From Oncomelania hupensis (Eukaryota > Mollusca > Gastropoda > Littorinimorpha > Pomatiopsidae): DNA of 64,000 nt. Position 1 is the first letter of the stretch; every line of letters starts with the position of its first letter. A program made the position numbers and the translations under genes. The stretch covers positions 36,362,713 to 36,426,712 of the forward strand of contig CM072527.1 in NCBI GenBank assembly GCA_036898135.1, read 5' to 3'. Below, in pieces: positions 33,396-43,386 of the stretch. The notes under the pieces are model-generated. The model did no database searches. It was given only the letters and a program-made list of their open reading frames with translations, and was not told the origin of the DNA.

Positions 33396-34649
33396 TCACT
33401 TTAGCAGTAAGCTCTTGCTTGAAAGCATCCCTATCCATGGTACGCAGGTTGCGAGCCTCCCTGAACATGGGTGCGGAGGAGGGGGGGGGGGGGCGGGGGC
33501 TGCGACGCTTAGTTCGCACACGACACAGAAATGGTCAGATGTTAATTCCTGGGTGACTGAAGTTGATCTAACAACATTATCCTGAGGCCTATGCATAACC
33601 CAATCTATGATGTGACCACGGCTGTGGGTGGGTTCTGTGACTGACTGAGAAAGACTAAACTGATCTAAAAGTTCAATCATTTTTGCGGTGGAAGGTTGTT
33701 GGGGTTGGTCAAAGTGAAAGTTAATGTCTCCTAAAACTATGTATGTTCCTGACAGTGTGTTGCAATAACCGAGGAGGACTGGAAATTCTTGGTGGAAAAT
33801 TGCATCAGTTAATTTATTTTTCTTGCTTGGAAAGGTGCGATATATGCATATGAAGTGAATGTTCTGCTGTGGAACGGACAAACTAAGGTGAACAACTTCA
33901 AAGGACGAGTGAGTGAATGCGAAGTCTGTAATGAAGCCAAGGTGACGGGACAGACTGTTTCTGTAAATAATAGCAAGGCCACCACCGCGATTTGAGCGAG
34001 GCAGCGAACATACAGAATAGCCACATGGGGTTAAATCAGAGCATTTACCCTCGTCACGAGTCTGCCGAAACCAAGTCTCTTGGATGAACATAATGTCAGT
34101 CTGCTTGTCTGAGATGAATTCATGCAGAGCGGTACGTTTTTCATTGGGACCTGGAGACTGAGCATTGAATGATGCAATGCGTAGAGGGCTGTGGCTATCG
34201 AGGTGTGAAGATAGAGGTGGAGGGGAGAGGTTGATGTGAATGAGATTGTCTGTGTTACTGCGACGAGTCTTAGGCCTAGTGATACACACTATGTGTGATG
34301 CAATGTGAAGCGTGGGGTCAGAGTTGGAAAGCATAGGCGATCTGTGTAAAAGGACAACAGGGATCCGTTTGCCTCCATGACTAGTCCGTTTTCTGGGCAA
34401 ATGACGGCCGATCGAGAACTCTTTTAATCGGAACACAAGGTCAGGAGCGAGCTGTGTACATTTAGACTTCAATGACAATAGCTTATCGCGTGTGTAGCTT
34501 GTGGATGGAATGTCAGAACAAAATGGCGGACTACGTGAGTGCGAGACAGCACAATGAACGAGCGCGAAGCAAAAAGATGATAGAGTAAACAAACGAACAT
34601 AAAAAGAGAAGCAAAGCAACGCTACACTTGACGATCCATGAGACAACAA
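33396..34649 (-). CDS. LINE endonuclease (APE-type), N-terminal half of the ORF
   Basis: 417 codons. From about residue 150: LRIASFNAQSPG, FIQETWF (the metal-binding Glu), GGGLAIIYRNS, VHLSLSVPQQNIHFICIYR, YIVLGDINFHFDQP (catalytic Asp-Asn pair) and LTSDHFCVVCEL (SDH motif). These are the landmarks of an AP-endonuclease domain. The frame runs into the 13-G run at 33481-33493, after which the correct text continues in another frame (EARNLRTMDRDAFKQEL). The first ~140 residues have no known domain. Confidence 0.88.
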   Translation of the reverse strand: MLSHGSSSVALLCFSFYVRLFTLSSFCFALVHCAVSHSRSPPFCSDIPSTSYTRDKLLSLKSKCTQLAPDLVFRLKEFSIGRHLPRKRTSHGGKRIPVVLLHRSPMLSNSDPTLHIASHIVCITRPKTRRSNTDNLIHINLSPPPLSSHLDSHSPLRIASFNAQSPGPNEKRTALHEFISDKQTDIMFIQETWFRQTRDEGKCSDLTPCGYSVCSLPRSNRGGGLAIIYRNSLSRHLGFITDFAFTHSSFEVVHLSLSVPQQNIHFICIYRTFPSKKNKLTDAIFHQEFPVLLGYCNTLSGTYIVLGDINFHFDQPQQPSTAKMIELLDQFSLSQSVTEPTHSRGHIIDWVMHRPQDNVVRSTSVTQELTSDHFCVVCELSVAAPAPPPPPPHPCSGRLATCVPWIGMLSSKSLLLK

Positions 34650-34899
34650 TTACACAATACAAAACTCACAACAAAACACTATAAACACCGCAAAATCACA
34701 AAATTCAGCAGAGCTCGGGTCGTTACAGCCTGTTGGCGTCAACCGGAACCAGCTTCTCCTACCATGATAGCAAGCAATCAAACTATCATACAGTGAGCCA
34801 ACAACCATGACAGCAAGCAAACAACCATGACACCAACCAATCAAACAAGTCAGGCGCATACCCAGACATACAGACAGACAAACACACACGTGGTGAAAA

Positions 34900-35400
34900 C
34901 AAAATGAACTGTATTTTCTTCATCAAATTTATCAGCACAAATCTCATGCATATATTATCAAAATTAGTCCAAAGGTTCCCAAATCCTTAAATAATAGAAT
35001 TAAAGAAGAAGAAGAAGAAGAAGAAGAAGAAGAAGAAGACCAAAACGAGCAGAATCAACCAATAAATTACAACCGTACATTCATTTTACATCAGCATTCT
35101 CTCTTCCGATTAAGCCCGGCAATCTTAAGGATGCTAAATCCAAACATTCAAAGACAATATAATCAAAGGTATAAAAGCCCCCCCCCCCTCTCACCCTCCC
35201 CTCTCCTCGAGACCCTGGAGAATGTTATTGCCAACAAGGGGATACCAACAAACATTTCTATTATCATCAAAAATCTCATGCATATATTATTAATGATCAT
35301 GTTTTAGGGGAACAACTCTTTCGTAACCAAAAGGAGAAATTATGAAAACAGGCAAAAAAATGTTCTTCGTCATCAGAAACGTGAAATACCCGAAGTCAAA
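34900..35400. other. No gene; contains a (GAA)n run
   Basis: A 12-unit GAA run lies at 35004-35039 and a C run near 35180. Nothing else recognised. Confidence 0.6.
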
Positions 35401-35408
35401 ATGCCAAA

Positions 35409-36292
35409 TGACCAAATAAGTTATTTATCATCACCCTCTACAGACATAAGTTATTCATCATCACCCTCTACAAACATAAGTTATTCATCATCACCCTCTA
35501 CAAACATAAGTTATTCATCATCACCCTCTACAAACATAAGTTATTCATCATCACCCTCTACAAACATAAGTTATTCATCATCACCCTCTACAAACATAAG
35601 TTATTCATCATCACCCTCTACAAACATACGTTATTCATCATCACCCTCTACAAACATAAGTTATTCATCATCACCCTCTACAAACATAGGTTATTCATCA
35701 TCACCCTCTACAAACATAAGTTATTCATCATCACCCTCTACAGACATAAGTTATTCATCATCACCCTCTACAAACATAAGTTATTTATCATCACCCTCTA
35801 CAGACATAAGTTATTCATCATCACCCTCTACAAACATACGTTATTCATCATCACCCTCTACAAACATAAGTTATTCATCATCACCCTCTACAAACATAAG
35901 TTATTCATCATCACCCTCTACAGACATAAGTTATTCATCATCACCCTCTACAAACATAAGTTATTCATCATCACCCTCTACAAACATAGGTTATTCATCA
36001 TCACCCTCTACAAACATAAGTTATTCATCATCACCCTCTACAAACATAAGTTATTGATCATCATCCTCTACAAACATAAGTTATTCATCATCACCCTCTA
36101 CAAACATAAGTTATTGATCATCATCCTCTACAGACATAAGTTATTCATCATCACCCTCTACAAACATAAGTTATTGATCATCATCCTCTACAAACATAAG
36201 TTATTCATCATCACCCTCTACAAACATAAGTTATTCAACATCACCCTCTACAAACATAAGTTATTCATCATCACCCTCTACAAAAATAAGAT
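35409..36292 (+). repeat. 30-bp tandem array, about 29 units
   Basis: Unit ATAAGTTATTCATCATCACC + CTCTACAAAC, very regular, with few variants (ACAGAC for ACAAAC, TTATTTATCA, TTATTGATCA). Since 30 is a multiple of three, the frame never shifts and a 218-codon frame (10-residue unit YSSSPSTNIS) is open until a C-to-G change makes TGA at 36055. I see no promoter, splice site or domain, so a satellite is more likely than a gene. Confidence 0.92.
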
Positions 36293-36469
36293 CGGCTAAA
36301 AATAGAAGTGAAAATAATAGAAGAAGAAAAAAAAAATCCTATTAGAGGAGAGCAATAGGCACATTGACTTTGTGGAGACAGGTACGATGGCCAAAGTAAC
36401 CTACACACAAGGGAAGCCCCCTATAAACACCTGTGTCGGGGACTATCATCTACACTAACGGCTGCCTTA

Positions 36470-36850
36470 TAGACCGACTTTGAATGTAAGGTAAAAGTCT
36501 TTCAGGAATATTTTCTTCCACTCTATATAGGACACTTTGGATGTAAGGTGAAAGTCTTTCTGGAATACGTTCTTCCTCTCTATATTGGACACTGTCAACT
36601 TGGAATGTAAGTTGAAAGTCTTTGTGGAATACCTTCTCCCACTCTATATAGGACACTGTCAACTTTGAATGTAAGGTGAAAGTATTTGTGGAATACCTTC
36701 TTCCACTCTATATAGGACACTGTCAATGTAAGGTGAAAGTCTTTGTGGAATACCTTCTTCCACTCTATATAGGGCACTGTCAATGTAAGGTGAAAGTCTT
36801 TGTGGAATACCTTCTTCCACTCTATATAGGGCACTGCCACCTTTGACGGA
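36470..36850 (-). repeat. 57-60 bp tandem repeat
   Basis: About six units built on TGTAAGGTGAAAGTCTTT, GTGGAATACCTTCTTCCACT and CTATATAGGACACTGTCAA, with small indels. The open frames on the minus strand rotate with the unit length and are not evidence of coding. Confidence 0.85.
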
Positions 36851-36932
36851 AACCATTAATTAGGAACATTGCTATTACTTCCTTTTGTGCATGAAAGGAA
36901 AACGCTTTACGACCCGGGGTGAGTGACATCAG

Positions 36933-38471
36933 CTAAACTGGAGTGCCATAGGTTTCCAGCCCCAGGGTGTGGGAGGTGGATACTGTGCTGCGGGGGCCGC
37001 TAAGGTCGTAGTTGGATCCACGGCTGTAGCAAGCCGCATCCACACTCACACCCGCCAGAGGAACGCAAGGCTGCGTGGACGGAGATCGGGCACAGACTGG
37101 AGCTTCTGACGCGCGTGTCTTGGCCAGCTCCGCCAGCATGGCGTGGAGCGGCTGTTGAGGCTCCAGCATGGCGTGGAGCGGCTGTTGAGGCTCCAGCATG
37201 GCGTGGAGCGGCTGTTGAGGCTCCAGCATGGCGTGGAGCGGCTGTTGAGGCTCCAGCATGGCGTGGAGCGGCTGTTGAGGCTCCAGCATGGCGTGGAGCG
37301 GCTGTTGAGGCTCCAGCATGGCGTGGAGCGGCTGTTGAGGCTCCAGCATGGCGTGGAGCGGCTGTTGAGGCTCCAGGAAAGGCCCCGCTGGAGGCCGGAG
37401 AGGCCAAGCTCCAGTCCTGGAGAACTGGCGCAGCAAGAGAGCCAACTGACGTAGAGCAGCAGCCATGCTGGAGGCCAGAGAGGCCAAGCTCCAATCCTGG
37501 AGAACTGGCGCAGCAAGAGAGCCAACTGACGTAGAGCAGCGGCCATGCTGGAGGCCAGAGAGGCCAAGCTCCAATCCTGGAGAACTGGCGCAGCAAGAGA
37601 GCCAACTGACGTAGAGCAGCGGCCATGCTGGAGGCCAGAGAGGCCAAGCTCCAGTCCTGGAGAACTGGCGCAGCAAGAGACCCAACTGACGTAGAGCAGC
37701 GGCCATGCTGGAGGCCAGAGAGGCCAAGCTCCAGTCCTGGAGAACTGGCGCAGCAAGAGAGCCAACTGACGTAGAGCAGCGGCCATGCTGGAGGCCGGAG
37801 AGGCCAAGCTCCAGTCCTGGAGAACTGGCGCAGCAAGAGAGCCAACTGACGTAGAGCAGCAGCCATGCTGGAGGCCGGAGAGGCCAAGCTCCAGTCCTGG
37901 AGAACTGGCGCAGCAAGAGAGCCAACTGACGTAGAGCAGCGGCCATGCTGGAGGACTTGTTGTCATAGGCTTCCATGACGTCACACACACCTCCCCTCAT
38001 CTGTAGCAAAGATTCTACCAACAACGACGCCACGGATTCCAATGGCAGCGTTGACCTAGAAGAAGGGCTTAATGATGAGGATGGTGATGATGATGATGAT
38101 AATAATGGTGATGATGATGACGACGACGACAGAATGACATGTGGTGCTGCAGATAAGACAAACGGTCCGGGCCCAGATTGAGGTTCTTGCTTGATCCCGC
38201 TTCGTTCACTGGTCGCTCTGTTTCTTCCGCACTCTGCTGACGGAGTCGCCGGATCTAACGTTGTAGACTTTTGTTTGACTGCATAGGTTGTGAACTCCTC
38301 AGCAACACCAACAACAGCATCTCCATCATCGTCATCATCATCAACTCTCGCTGTTGTCTCTACTGCGGCCCGTTCACCTGCAGCAATGTAATCATTTCTG
38401 GTTGACTTGCCAGCGCAATTGCGTCGGTATTCGCCATATAGCCCTTCTTTAGCAACTGCCAGTAATACCAA
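36933..38471 (-). CDS. Long open frame over two minisatellites; coding status uncertain
   Basis: 512 codons. The first ~170 residues are unique: an acidic patch ([12 protein letters not shown]), a Ser-rich run from a CAT/TCA-type repeat, and [17 protein letters not shown]. The middle is an 80-bp array (37382-37942, about seven units). Because 80 is not a multiple of three, one unit is read in three frames in turn ([41 protein letters not shown]). The end is eight units of a 30-bp repeat (10-residue [10 protein letters not shown]). All three minus-strand frames are open over the 80-bp array, so the length of the frame is weak evidence for a protein. I recognise no domain. Confidence 0.3.
   Translation of the reverse strand: MVLLAVAKEGLYGEYRRNCAGKSTRNDYIAAGERAAVETTARVDDDDDDGDAVVGVAEEFTTYAVKQKSTTLDPATPSAECGRNRATSERSGIKQEPQSGPGPFVLSAAPHVILSSSSSSSPLLSSSSSPSSSLSPSSRSTLPLESVASLLVESLLQMRGGVCDVMEAYDNKSSSMAAALRQLALLLRQFSRTGAWPLRPPAWLLLYVSWLSCCASSPGLELGLSGLQHGRCSTSVGSLAAPVLQDWSLASLASSMAAALRQLGLLLRQFSRTGAWPLWPPAWPLLYVSWLSCCASSPGLELGLSGLQHGRCSTSVGSLAAPVLQDWSLASLASSMAAALRQLALLLRQFSRTGAWPLRPPAGPFLEPQQPLHAMLEPQQPLHAMLEPQQPLHAMLEPQQPLHAMLEPQQPLHAMLEPQQPLHAMLEPQQPLHAMLEPQQPLHAMLAELAKTRASEAPVCARSPSTQPCVPLAGVSVDAACYSRGSNYDLSGPRSTVSTSHTLGLETYGTPV
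37132..37378. repeat. 30-bp minisatellite, eight identical units
   Basis: CTCCAGCATGGCGTGGAGCG + GCTGTTGAGG, eight copies without visible differences, which suggests very recent expansion or strong homogenisation. Confidence 0.93.
37382..37955. repeat. 80-bp minisatellite, about seven units
   Basis: Unit starts GCCATGCTGGAGGCC and runs through TGGAGAACTGGCGCAGCAAG and CTGACGTAGAGCAGC. Units differ at only a few sites (CCAGAG/CCGGAG, CCAATC/CCAGTC, GAGAGCC/GAGACCC). Confidence 0.92.
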
Positions 38472-38939
38472 CTAATTTATTCCGTTTTAAACTACCCTAC
38501 GCAAAGAGCATAATAGATTTACCTTTCAGGACCAAGAGGACTTACATAAGGTGACACAATGGGTCATCGTTGCTCTATCTATCACTGCTAAGCGATGAAT
38601 TGTAGGCATCTCCTCTTTGCTAGGTCAACAAAACACTTCAGCTGAGGTGCTAGTTTTTAGAATCAACCTTGGTGCTATTAACAGGCACAACAAGTGGATG
38701 TATCGATTGGCTTAATATTATTTTTGTTTCTGGTGACGCTGAAATGTGTGATCATGGGGCCATTGTAATGTCAGAAAGTCATGATGGGGTCGTTGTGTGT
38801 TTGTGCTTGACTCAATGTCTTGGTGGTTGACCGTTTTCATGTCTACTGGTGTTTCACACAATCTTATGGTAAATGCTATACATTACCAATAAAATAATTT
38901 ATGGGGAGGATGGGGAAGGGGCAAGCGTGTACTTATTTA
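38472..38939. other. No gene recognised
   Basis: Ordinary AT-rich sequence with no long frame or repeat. Confidence 0.5.
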
Positions 38940-39215
38940 TTTAATCGTTCTTATATAGCGCTTTTCTAGCTCAAAAGCTGCTCAAGGCGCTGGCCGATAC
39001 AGGATCTAACGCTAACCTCTCGAGGCGCCCACTTGCAGCCTTTGGGCGCATAGTCTGACGCCCAGATGACTGAGCACAACCCAGGGTGACAGGGGATGGG
39101 GGAGAGAAGACCTAGTGCGTGCTGGGTATATTTATAAAGCCGGCATTTACCCGTCTGGAACATGAGCGTCAGGATCTTTTACAGTCCATGCGATGGAATG
39201 CGTGCGTGCGCAGTG
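38940..39215 (+). repeat. SINE-like dispersed repeat, copy 2
   Basis: Matches 9480-9750. It begins with TTATATAGCGCTTTTCTAGC, which resembles the reverse complement of a LINE 3' end, so the element's own 3' end may be on the left with the element on the minus strand. Confidence 0.65.
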
Positions 39216-39576
39216 TTGTGCATTGTGTGTCGCAAGACAAGAGGCTTACCTGTGGTAGACCAAAATAAATGTGACCATTTCTTACTGTCCATCTTTTAAA
39301 GCATGATTGCTCTGGTGGTTCAGTGTTGATTGAGGGCCTTTCCCCTCTTTTCCTGGTATGGTTATCTTCCCCCTCAACCCTTCACCCCCCCCCCCCCCCC
39401 TCTGCAATATCGCCCATGACGGGTGTAGAAATTAAAGCACACTGAGTAGCAGAGACGGCCAAGGTTTACGTCGCCTCTCCACCGTCTCTGCTACGCAGTG
39501 TGAGGTTAACCTTCAATGGTCAGGCTAACCTGAATAACAAAGCTGCTGCAGGTCCCTCGCGTCATTGAGTCTGTTC

Positions 39577-39643
39577 TGTTTGTACACGGGTCCGCTGGAC
39601 CTAAAGCAATAACCTTGTATTGTATTGTATTGTTTGTACACGG
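39577..39643 (+). mobile_element. Tiny hairpin retroposon, site C
   Basis: The insert is 39590-39630, only 41 bp: GTCCGCTGGACC, TAAAGCAATAACC and (TTGTA)n. A perfect 13-bp duplication TGTTTGTACACGG flanks it (39577-39589 and 39631-39643). It lacks the GGTCCTGATTTGG half, so it is 5'-truncated. Confidence 0.92.
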
Positions 39644-39757
39644 TGAACTGGGCCCAAGCATCACAAAACACGTCCTAGTTCTTCGACACATTGCTCAGCA
39701 AATCTCTGGCCTCGGATGACTGCAATAACTGAACAACACTAAACATAATAGACCCAC

Positions 39758-39758
<1 letters not shown>

Positions 39759-39802
<44 letters not shown>

Positions 39803-39985
39803 TAGTTGGTTAGTTAGTCATTGTTTATAGAATGACAGAAACAGTGGTCATTTAAATTAAATTAAATTAAATTAAATTTCCACAAAGTGGGGATACTATT
39901 TATATAGAAACCCCCGGCACCCTTACGGGGTAAGTAGTAGTGGTAGTAGTAGTAGTAGTAAAGTAGTAGCAGCAGTAGTAGCAGT
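39759..39985 (+). repeat. (AGT)n microsatellites
   Basis: Pure AGT repeats at 39759-39801 and interrupted AGT/AGC repeats at 39930-39985. Four AATTA units lie between them near 39855-39878. Confidence 0.85.
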
Positions 39986-39992
39986 AATAACA

Positions 39993-40284
39993 GTGGTAGT
40001 AAATACCTGGGCACAGTGGGAAGTAAGGCGTCCTGCTGATGATGTGGCACTACCCACCAACCCTGTAACGGCCACAGTGGACTCGTCTGCTGCCCTGAGA
40101 TGGCTGGTCAGCAAGCTGGCCACTGTGATCCCTACAACAGGAACAACAACAACAACAACGACCACTGTGATCCCTACAACAGGAACAACAACAACAACAA
40201 CGACCACTGTGATCCCTGCAACAGGAACAACAACGACGATCACTGGCCTCAACACTACCATAACACACTCCATGTCGTCTCAGA
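39993..40284 (+). CDS. Possible exon, Thr-rich; weak
   Basis: An open stretch reading WEVRRPADDVALPTNPVTATV and then three 14-residue units of Val-Ile-Pro-Thr-Thr with Thr runs, from a 42-bp repeat at about 40120-40240. It ends at a good donor sequence (CTCAGAG|GTATGC). A possible acceptor is GGGCACAG at about 40012. Nothing shows it is joined to other exons. Confidence 0.25.
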
Positions 40285-40405
40285 GGTATGCAAAATGGTG
40301 ATCGGTCATTTTTGTGCGTGTTTGTGATCAAAATGACAGTTTCACATGATTCTACAAATATATTTAAAGGTCGAAATAAAAGGAAAAAACCCGCAATAAT
40401 AATAA

Positions 40406-40407
<2 letters not shown>

Positions 40408-40455
<48 letters not shown>
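40408..40455 (+). repeat. (TTG)n microsatellite
   Basis: About 16 pure TTG units. Confidence 0.95.
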
Positions 40456-40583
40456 TTCATTCAAATTAGTATTACTATTATCATCATTTTAAATGTGGAT
40501 CAGGACAATCGTTGTTTGAGTACTGAGTTATCAGTCAGTTCTGTACAAATCTCTCCTTGACTGTTCTGCACACTGACCTCCAC

Positions 40584-40710
40584 CCAGGACGGTAGCACAA
40601 CCACCCAGGACGGTAGCACAACCACCCAGGACGGTAGCACAACCACCCAGGTAGCACAACCACCCAGGACGGTAGCACAACCACCCAGGACGGTAGCACA
40701 ACCGCCTAGG
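40584..40710 (-). repeat. 21-bp minisatellite inside a small open frame
   Basis: About six units of ACCCAGGACGGTAGCACAACC, one shortened. On the minus strand an open frame from 40823 begins MSDDDGRVPRLAVELQRDM and QAASELEQHV, which looks like a natural acidic helix, and then runs into the repeat. It may be a small exon, but I cannot place it in a gene. Confidence 0.6.
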
Positions 40711-41065
40711 ACGCGAGCCACGGTGGCGCAGTGGACGTGTTGCTCCAGCTCCGACGCCGCTTGCTCCATGTCTCGCTGCAGCTCCACTGCCAGCCGCGGA
40801 ACCCTCCCGTCGTCATCGCTCATCCTGTCACATTCGACGAGCCTCTGCTACGCTGGCTGTTTACGTGGTCTTGCCACTGACGTGAGTCTACAGGATGAGC
40901 ATATAGCATTGCTGCCTTTGAGCTACAGGCTTTCCTGTAGTTATAATGTTATGTGTGTTAGCTGTTGGGCCCAGTGAAGGAATGCATGAAAAGCGCTTAG
41001 AGCAAACGTTTTGTCTGATTTTCCGGTAGCGCTGCATAAAATAAATCATTATTTTCCTCTTTCCC

Positions 41066-41068
<3 letters not shown>

Positions 41069-41133
<65 letters not shown>
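41069..41133 (+). repeat. (CAT)n microsatellite
   Basis: About 21 CAT units. Next to it, on the minus strand (41330-41140), an open stretch reads RYKRLCAMVIEYPGFLTGLF; it may be a broken exon. Confidence 0.85.
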
Positions 41134-41263
41134 TTCCTCGGCACCTCCCATTTTCTCAGGGTCAGCTTCATGAAGGCGGTGCTCATCTCCTCTCCCTCGT
41201 TGCTTATCATCGCTGGTTCTATAAATAGCCCAGTCAGGAAGCCTGGATACTCGATCACCATGG

Positions 41264-41720
41264 CGCACAGGCGTTTGTATCTGGACTCGCGAGCGCGTGT
41301 GCAGGCCTAATTGGACGCCCCTGCCTATTTGGACGCCGGCGTCCAATTGGGTGTGACATAGAGGCCTAATTGGACGCCCCCTGCCTATTGGACGCCGGGG
41401 CCGGGGCGTCCAATTGGGCATGGAATGCACATATTTCATTTGACATATATTAACGTGTATGTGTGTATGTATGTATCATTGTATGCCTGTATGTATGTAT
41501 GTATGTATGTATGTGTAAGAAGAATGAGAGTTTGTATTGAATATAACATTTATAAATAAATAAAAGAAAACATACTGGCGTCCAAATAGGCAGGGGCGTC
41601 CAATTAAGCCTGCACACGCGCCTATGCCTGTGACGCGTCTCCCTTTAAAATAGATAACCAAAGGGAGACGCGTCACAGGCATAGGCGCTCGCGTGTCCAG
41701 ATACAAGCGCCTGTGCCATG
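41264..41720. repeat. Foldback structure with a perfect 29-bp hairpin
   Basis: The arm GCGCCTATGCCTGTGACGCG + TCTCCCTTT at 41618-41646 is followed by 13 bases and its exact reverse complement at 41660-41688. Around it, sequence at 41264-41335 (GCACAGGCGTTTGTATCTGG, AATTGGACGCCCCTGCCTAT) recurs in inverted form at 41576-41719. The unit TTGGACGCC recurs within 41310-41420. It could be a foldback transposon or a locally inverted duplication. Confidence 0.8.
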
Positions 41721-42029
41721 AGGGCGACTGTTTAGCGCGTTCGCGTTGTGTGCCTCACCACTTCCCCACCTCACACTCCAGTCAGCTGGGCAGTTCTATC
41801 CAAATATAATAAACGTACTCATCCAAGTACTAACCAGGCTTGTTGATGCTTAACCTTTAAAACTTGATGTGAAAGTGAGCTGAAAAGTGGAACTCCAGGC
41901 TTTACCTTAGCCTATACGGGTCTCTGTGAGGTAAAACTAAACTAAACTAGAAGATAAAGAAATCGCATAGAAACTCCAGACGTTTTTAATAACAGCATAA
42001 ATACAGCAATTTATTTACTAACTAGTGGT
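41721..42029. other. No gene recognised
   Basis: Unique-looking sequence with no frame or repeat that I can name. Confidence 0.5.
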
Positions 42030-42032
42030 TTT

Positions 42033-42194
42033 GTACCCTGGCAAGCCAGGGTACACAGGTGCCCATACTCCCCCTCCCCTGATATCTCCCCGAAATCATA
42101 AAAAACACCAAGGTTTTAACATAAAATTTTATATAAGATATTATAGTTATTATTATAATAAAAATAATAATAATTATTATTATTAGATAATAAT

Positions 42195-42263
<69 letters not shown>

Positions 42264-43000
42264 TAAGTTAAACGTAAAAAGCCTAAATTAAAAAGAAAAA
42301 TATCCATATTGTAGTGTAAAAAAAATAACATAACAACAAAATATGGCCCGCGGGAGATTTGAACTTGGGTCGCCTGCACGGTAGGCGAATGTCTTACTAA
42401 GTGAGCTACCAAGGCTTCATATAAGCGGCATCAATTTTTGGGTCTATATGGGAAAACATGCTGAAACCTCGAATCGATTTTTAATTAATCAAATTTAATT
42501 AGTTAAACACAAAATTTTTAAAGATTGGTGACATGAGTGCAAAAGTGTTTTGAATGGAAATAAAACAAAATTTGCGGTATTACGGAACGGCATGTTCTTG
42601 ACACGGGTTGAATCGGAAAGCGCGCGGAATGAGGCTATTGCAGTTTGTGGACATTTTGTTTATTTATTTATCTCAGAAACGGTTAAACGTTCGGTAAGGA
42701 AATGTCGGCTATAACGATTTCGCGGGTTTTGAGCGCACAGCAGGCCGATCCGCAGCGCCCAGCACCTGCCCAGATCAGCGTCAATACCGGACAAACTTTA
42801 CAGAAGAGGCGAAGAAGGACTTCCAATTCCGGCTTTGCAATTTATATATATTGATAATTACACTTTAGCGAGAGAGAGAGCAAACCTCACCTACGGGGTG
42901 TTGAGTGGTAGGGTGATGGGATACTGGGGTGAGAGGGTTGGGGTTGTGTGAGTGGATAATTTTTTTATGTGGGGCTTACTAAGCAGTAAGCCCTACTCAC
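42033..43000. other. AT-rich unit bounded by two short hairpins
   Basis: GTACCCTGGCAAGCCAGGGTAC (42033-42054, ten paired bases) and GGGCTTACT-AAGC-AGTAAGCCC (42972-42993, nine paired bases). Between them lie a (TAA)n microsatellite (about 42180-42260) and the tRNA-like segment. Small hairpins occur near the ends of some rolling-circle and foldback elements, but I see no other hallmark. Confidence 0.35.
42345..42417 (-). repeat. tRNA-like segment, probably a SINE head
   Basis: On the minus strand: box A-like GGTAGCTCACTTAGTAAGAC and box B-like AGTTCAAATCTC, with a strong anticodon-type stem (CGCCT/AGGCG). The loop lacks the usual T33, so no anticodon can be assigned. A (TAA)n stretch follows on the 3' side, as in a SINE tail. 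Confidence 0.6.
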
Positions 43001-43386
43001 AAAATTTAGTGGGAAACGTCAACTTTTTTTTTTGCCCTCTATCCTCCCCCTATCCCCCTTCCTCCTTCTTCCATTCCATCATCCACTTTTAGTGTGTGTG
43101 GTTTTATTTTTTAAGGTAGGTCTACCATTAACAGAAGAGAAAAAAAAACACAGTATGAAACAGTGGCATTAAAATGCAAAGCAATACAGACTTTGATTTT
43201 TCTATGCTCTTGACCTTGAGGTGATCTTGACCTCCGGATCCGGATCCGGACATGTAATTAAAAAAAAACCACTACAGCAATAGTTGTATTATGAAAAAAA
43301 AACACCCAACACCAGTGACCTTGGGATGAATTTGACCTGCAGTGACCTTGACCTTGACCTTCACGCGACGTCTCATGCTCATGTAT
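43001..43386. other. No gene; TGACCTTGACC-rich repeat text
   Basis: Several close copies of TGACCTTGACCTT or its variants at 43210-43365, next to a CCGGATCCGGATCCGG run. Similar motifs recur at 45330-45510. Confidence 0.55.

Larger units (their letters stand above)
30939..34890 (-). mobile_element. CR1/L2-like LINE, nearly full length, broken
   Basis: Minus-strand element with a 5' region (to about 34890), an endonuclease frame, a linker, an RT frame and a 3' tail ending GCTATATAAAAATCCG(TTATTATT) on its own strand. The coding text is broken by a 13-G run (33481-33493), in-frame stops near 33313, 33238 and 33151, and a frameshift near 33145. The 5' part contains a CATGGTTGTTTGCTTGCTGT-type imperfect repeat. 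Assignment to CR1/L2 rests on the RT text. Confidence 0.85.

Noticed and set aside
31277..34649. An intact, mobile LINE
   Set aside because: RT and endonuclease motifs are present, but three in-frame stops and at least two frame breaks lie between them.
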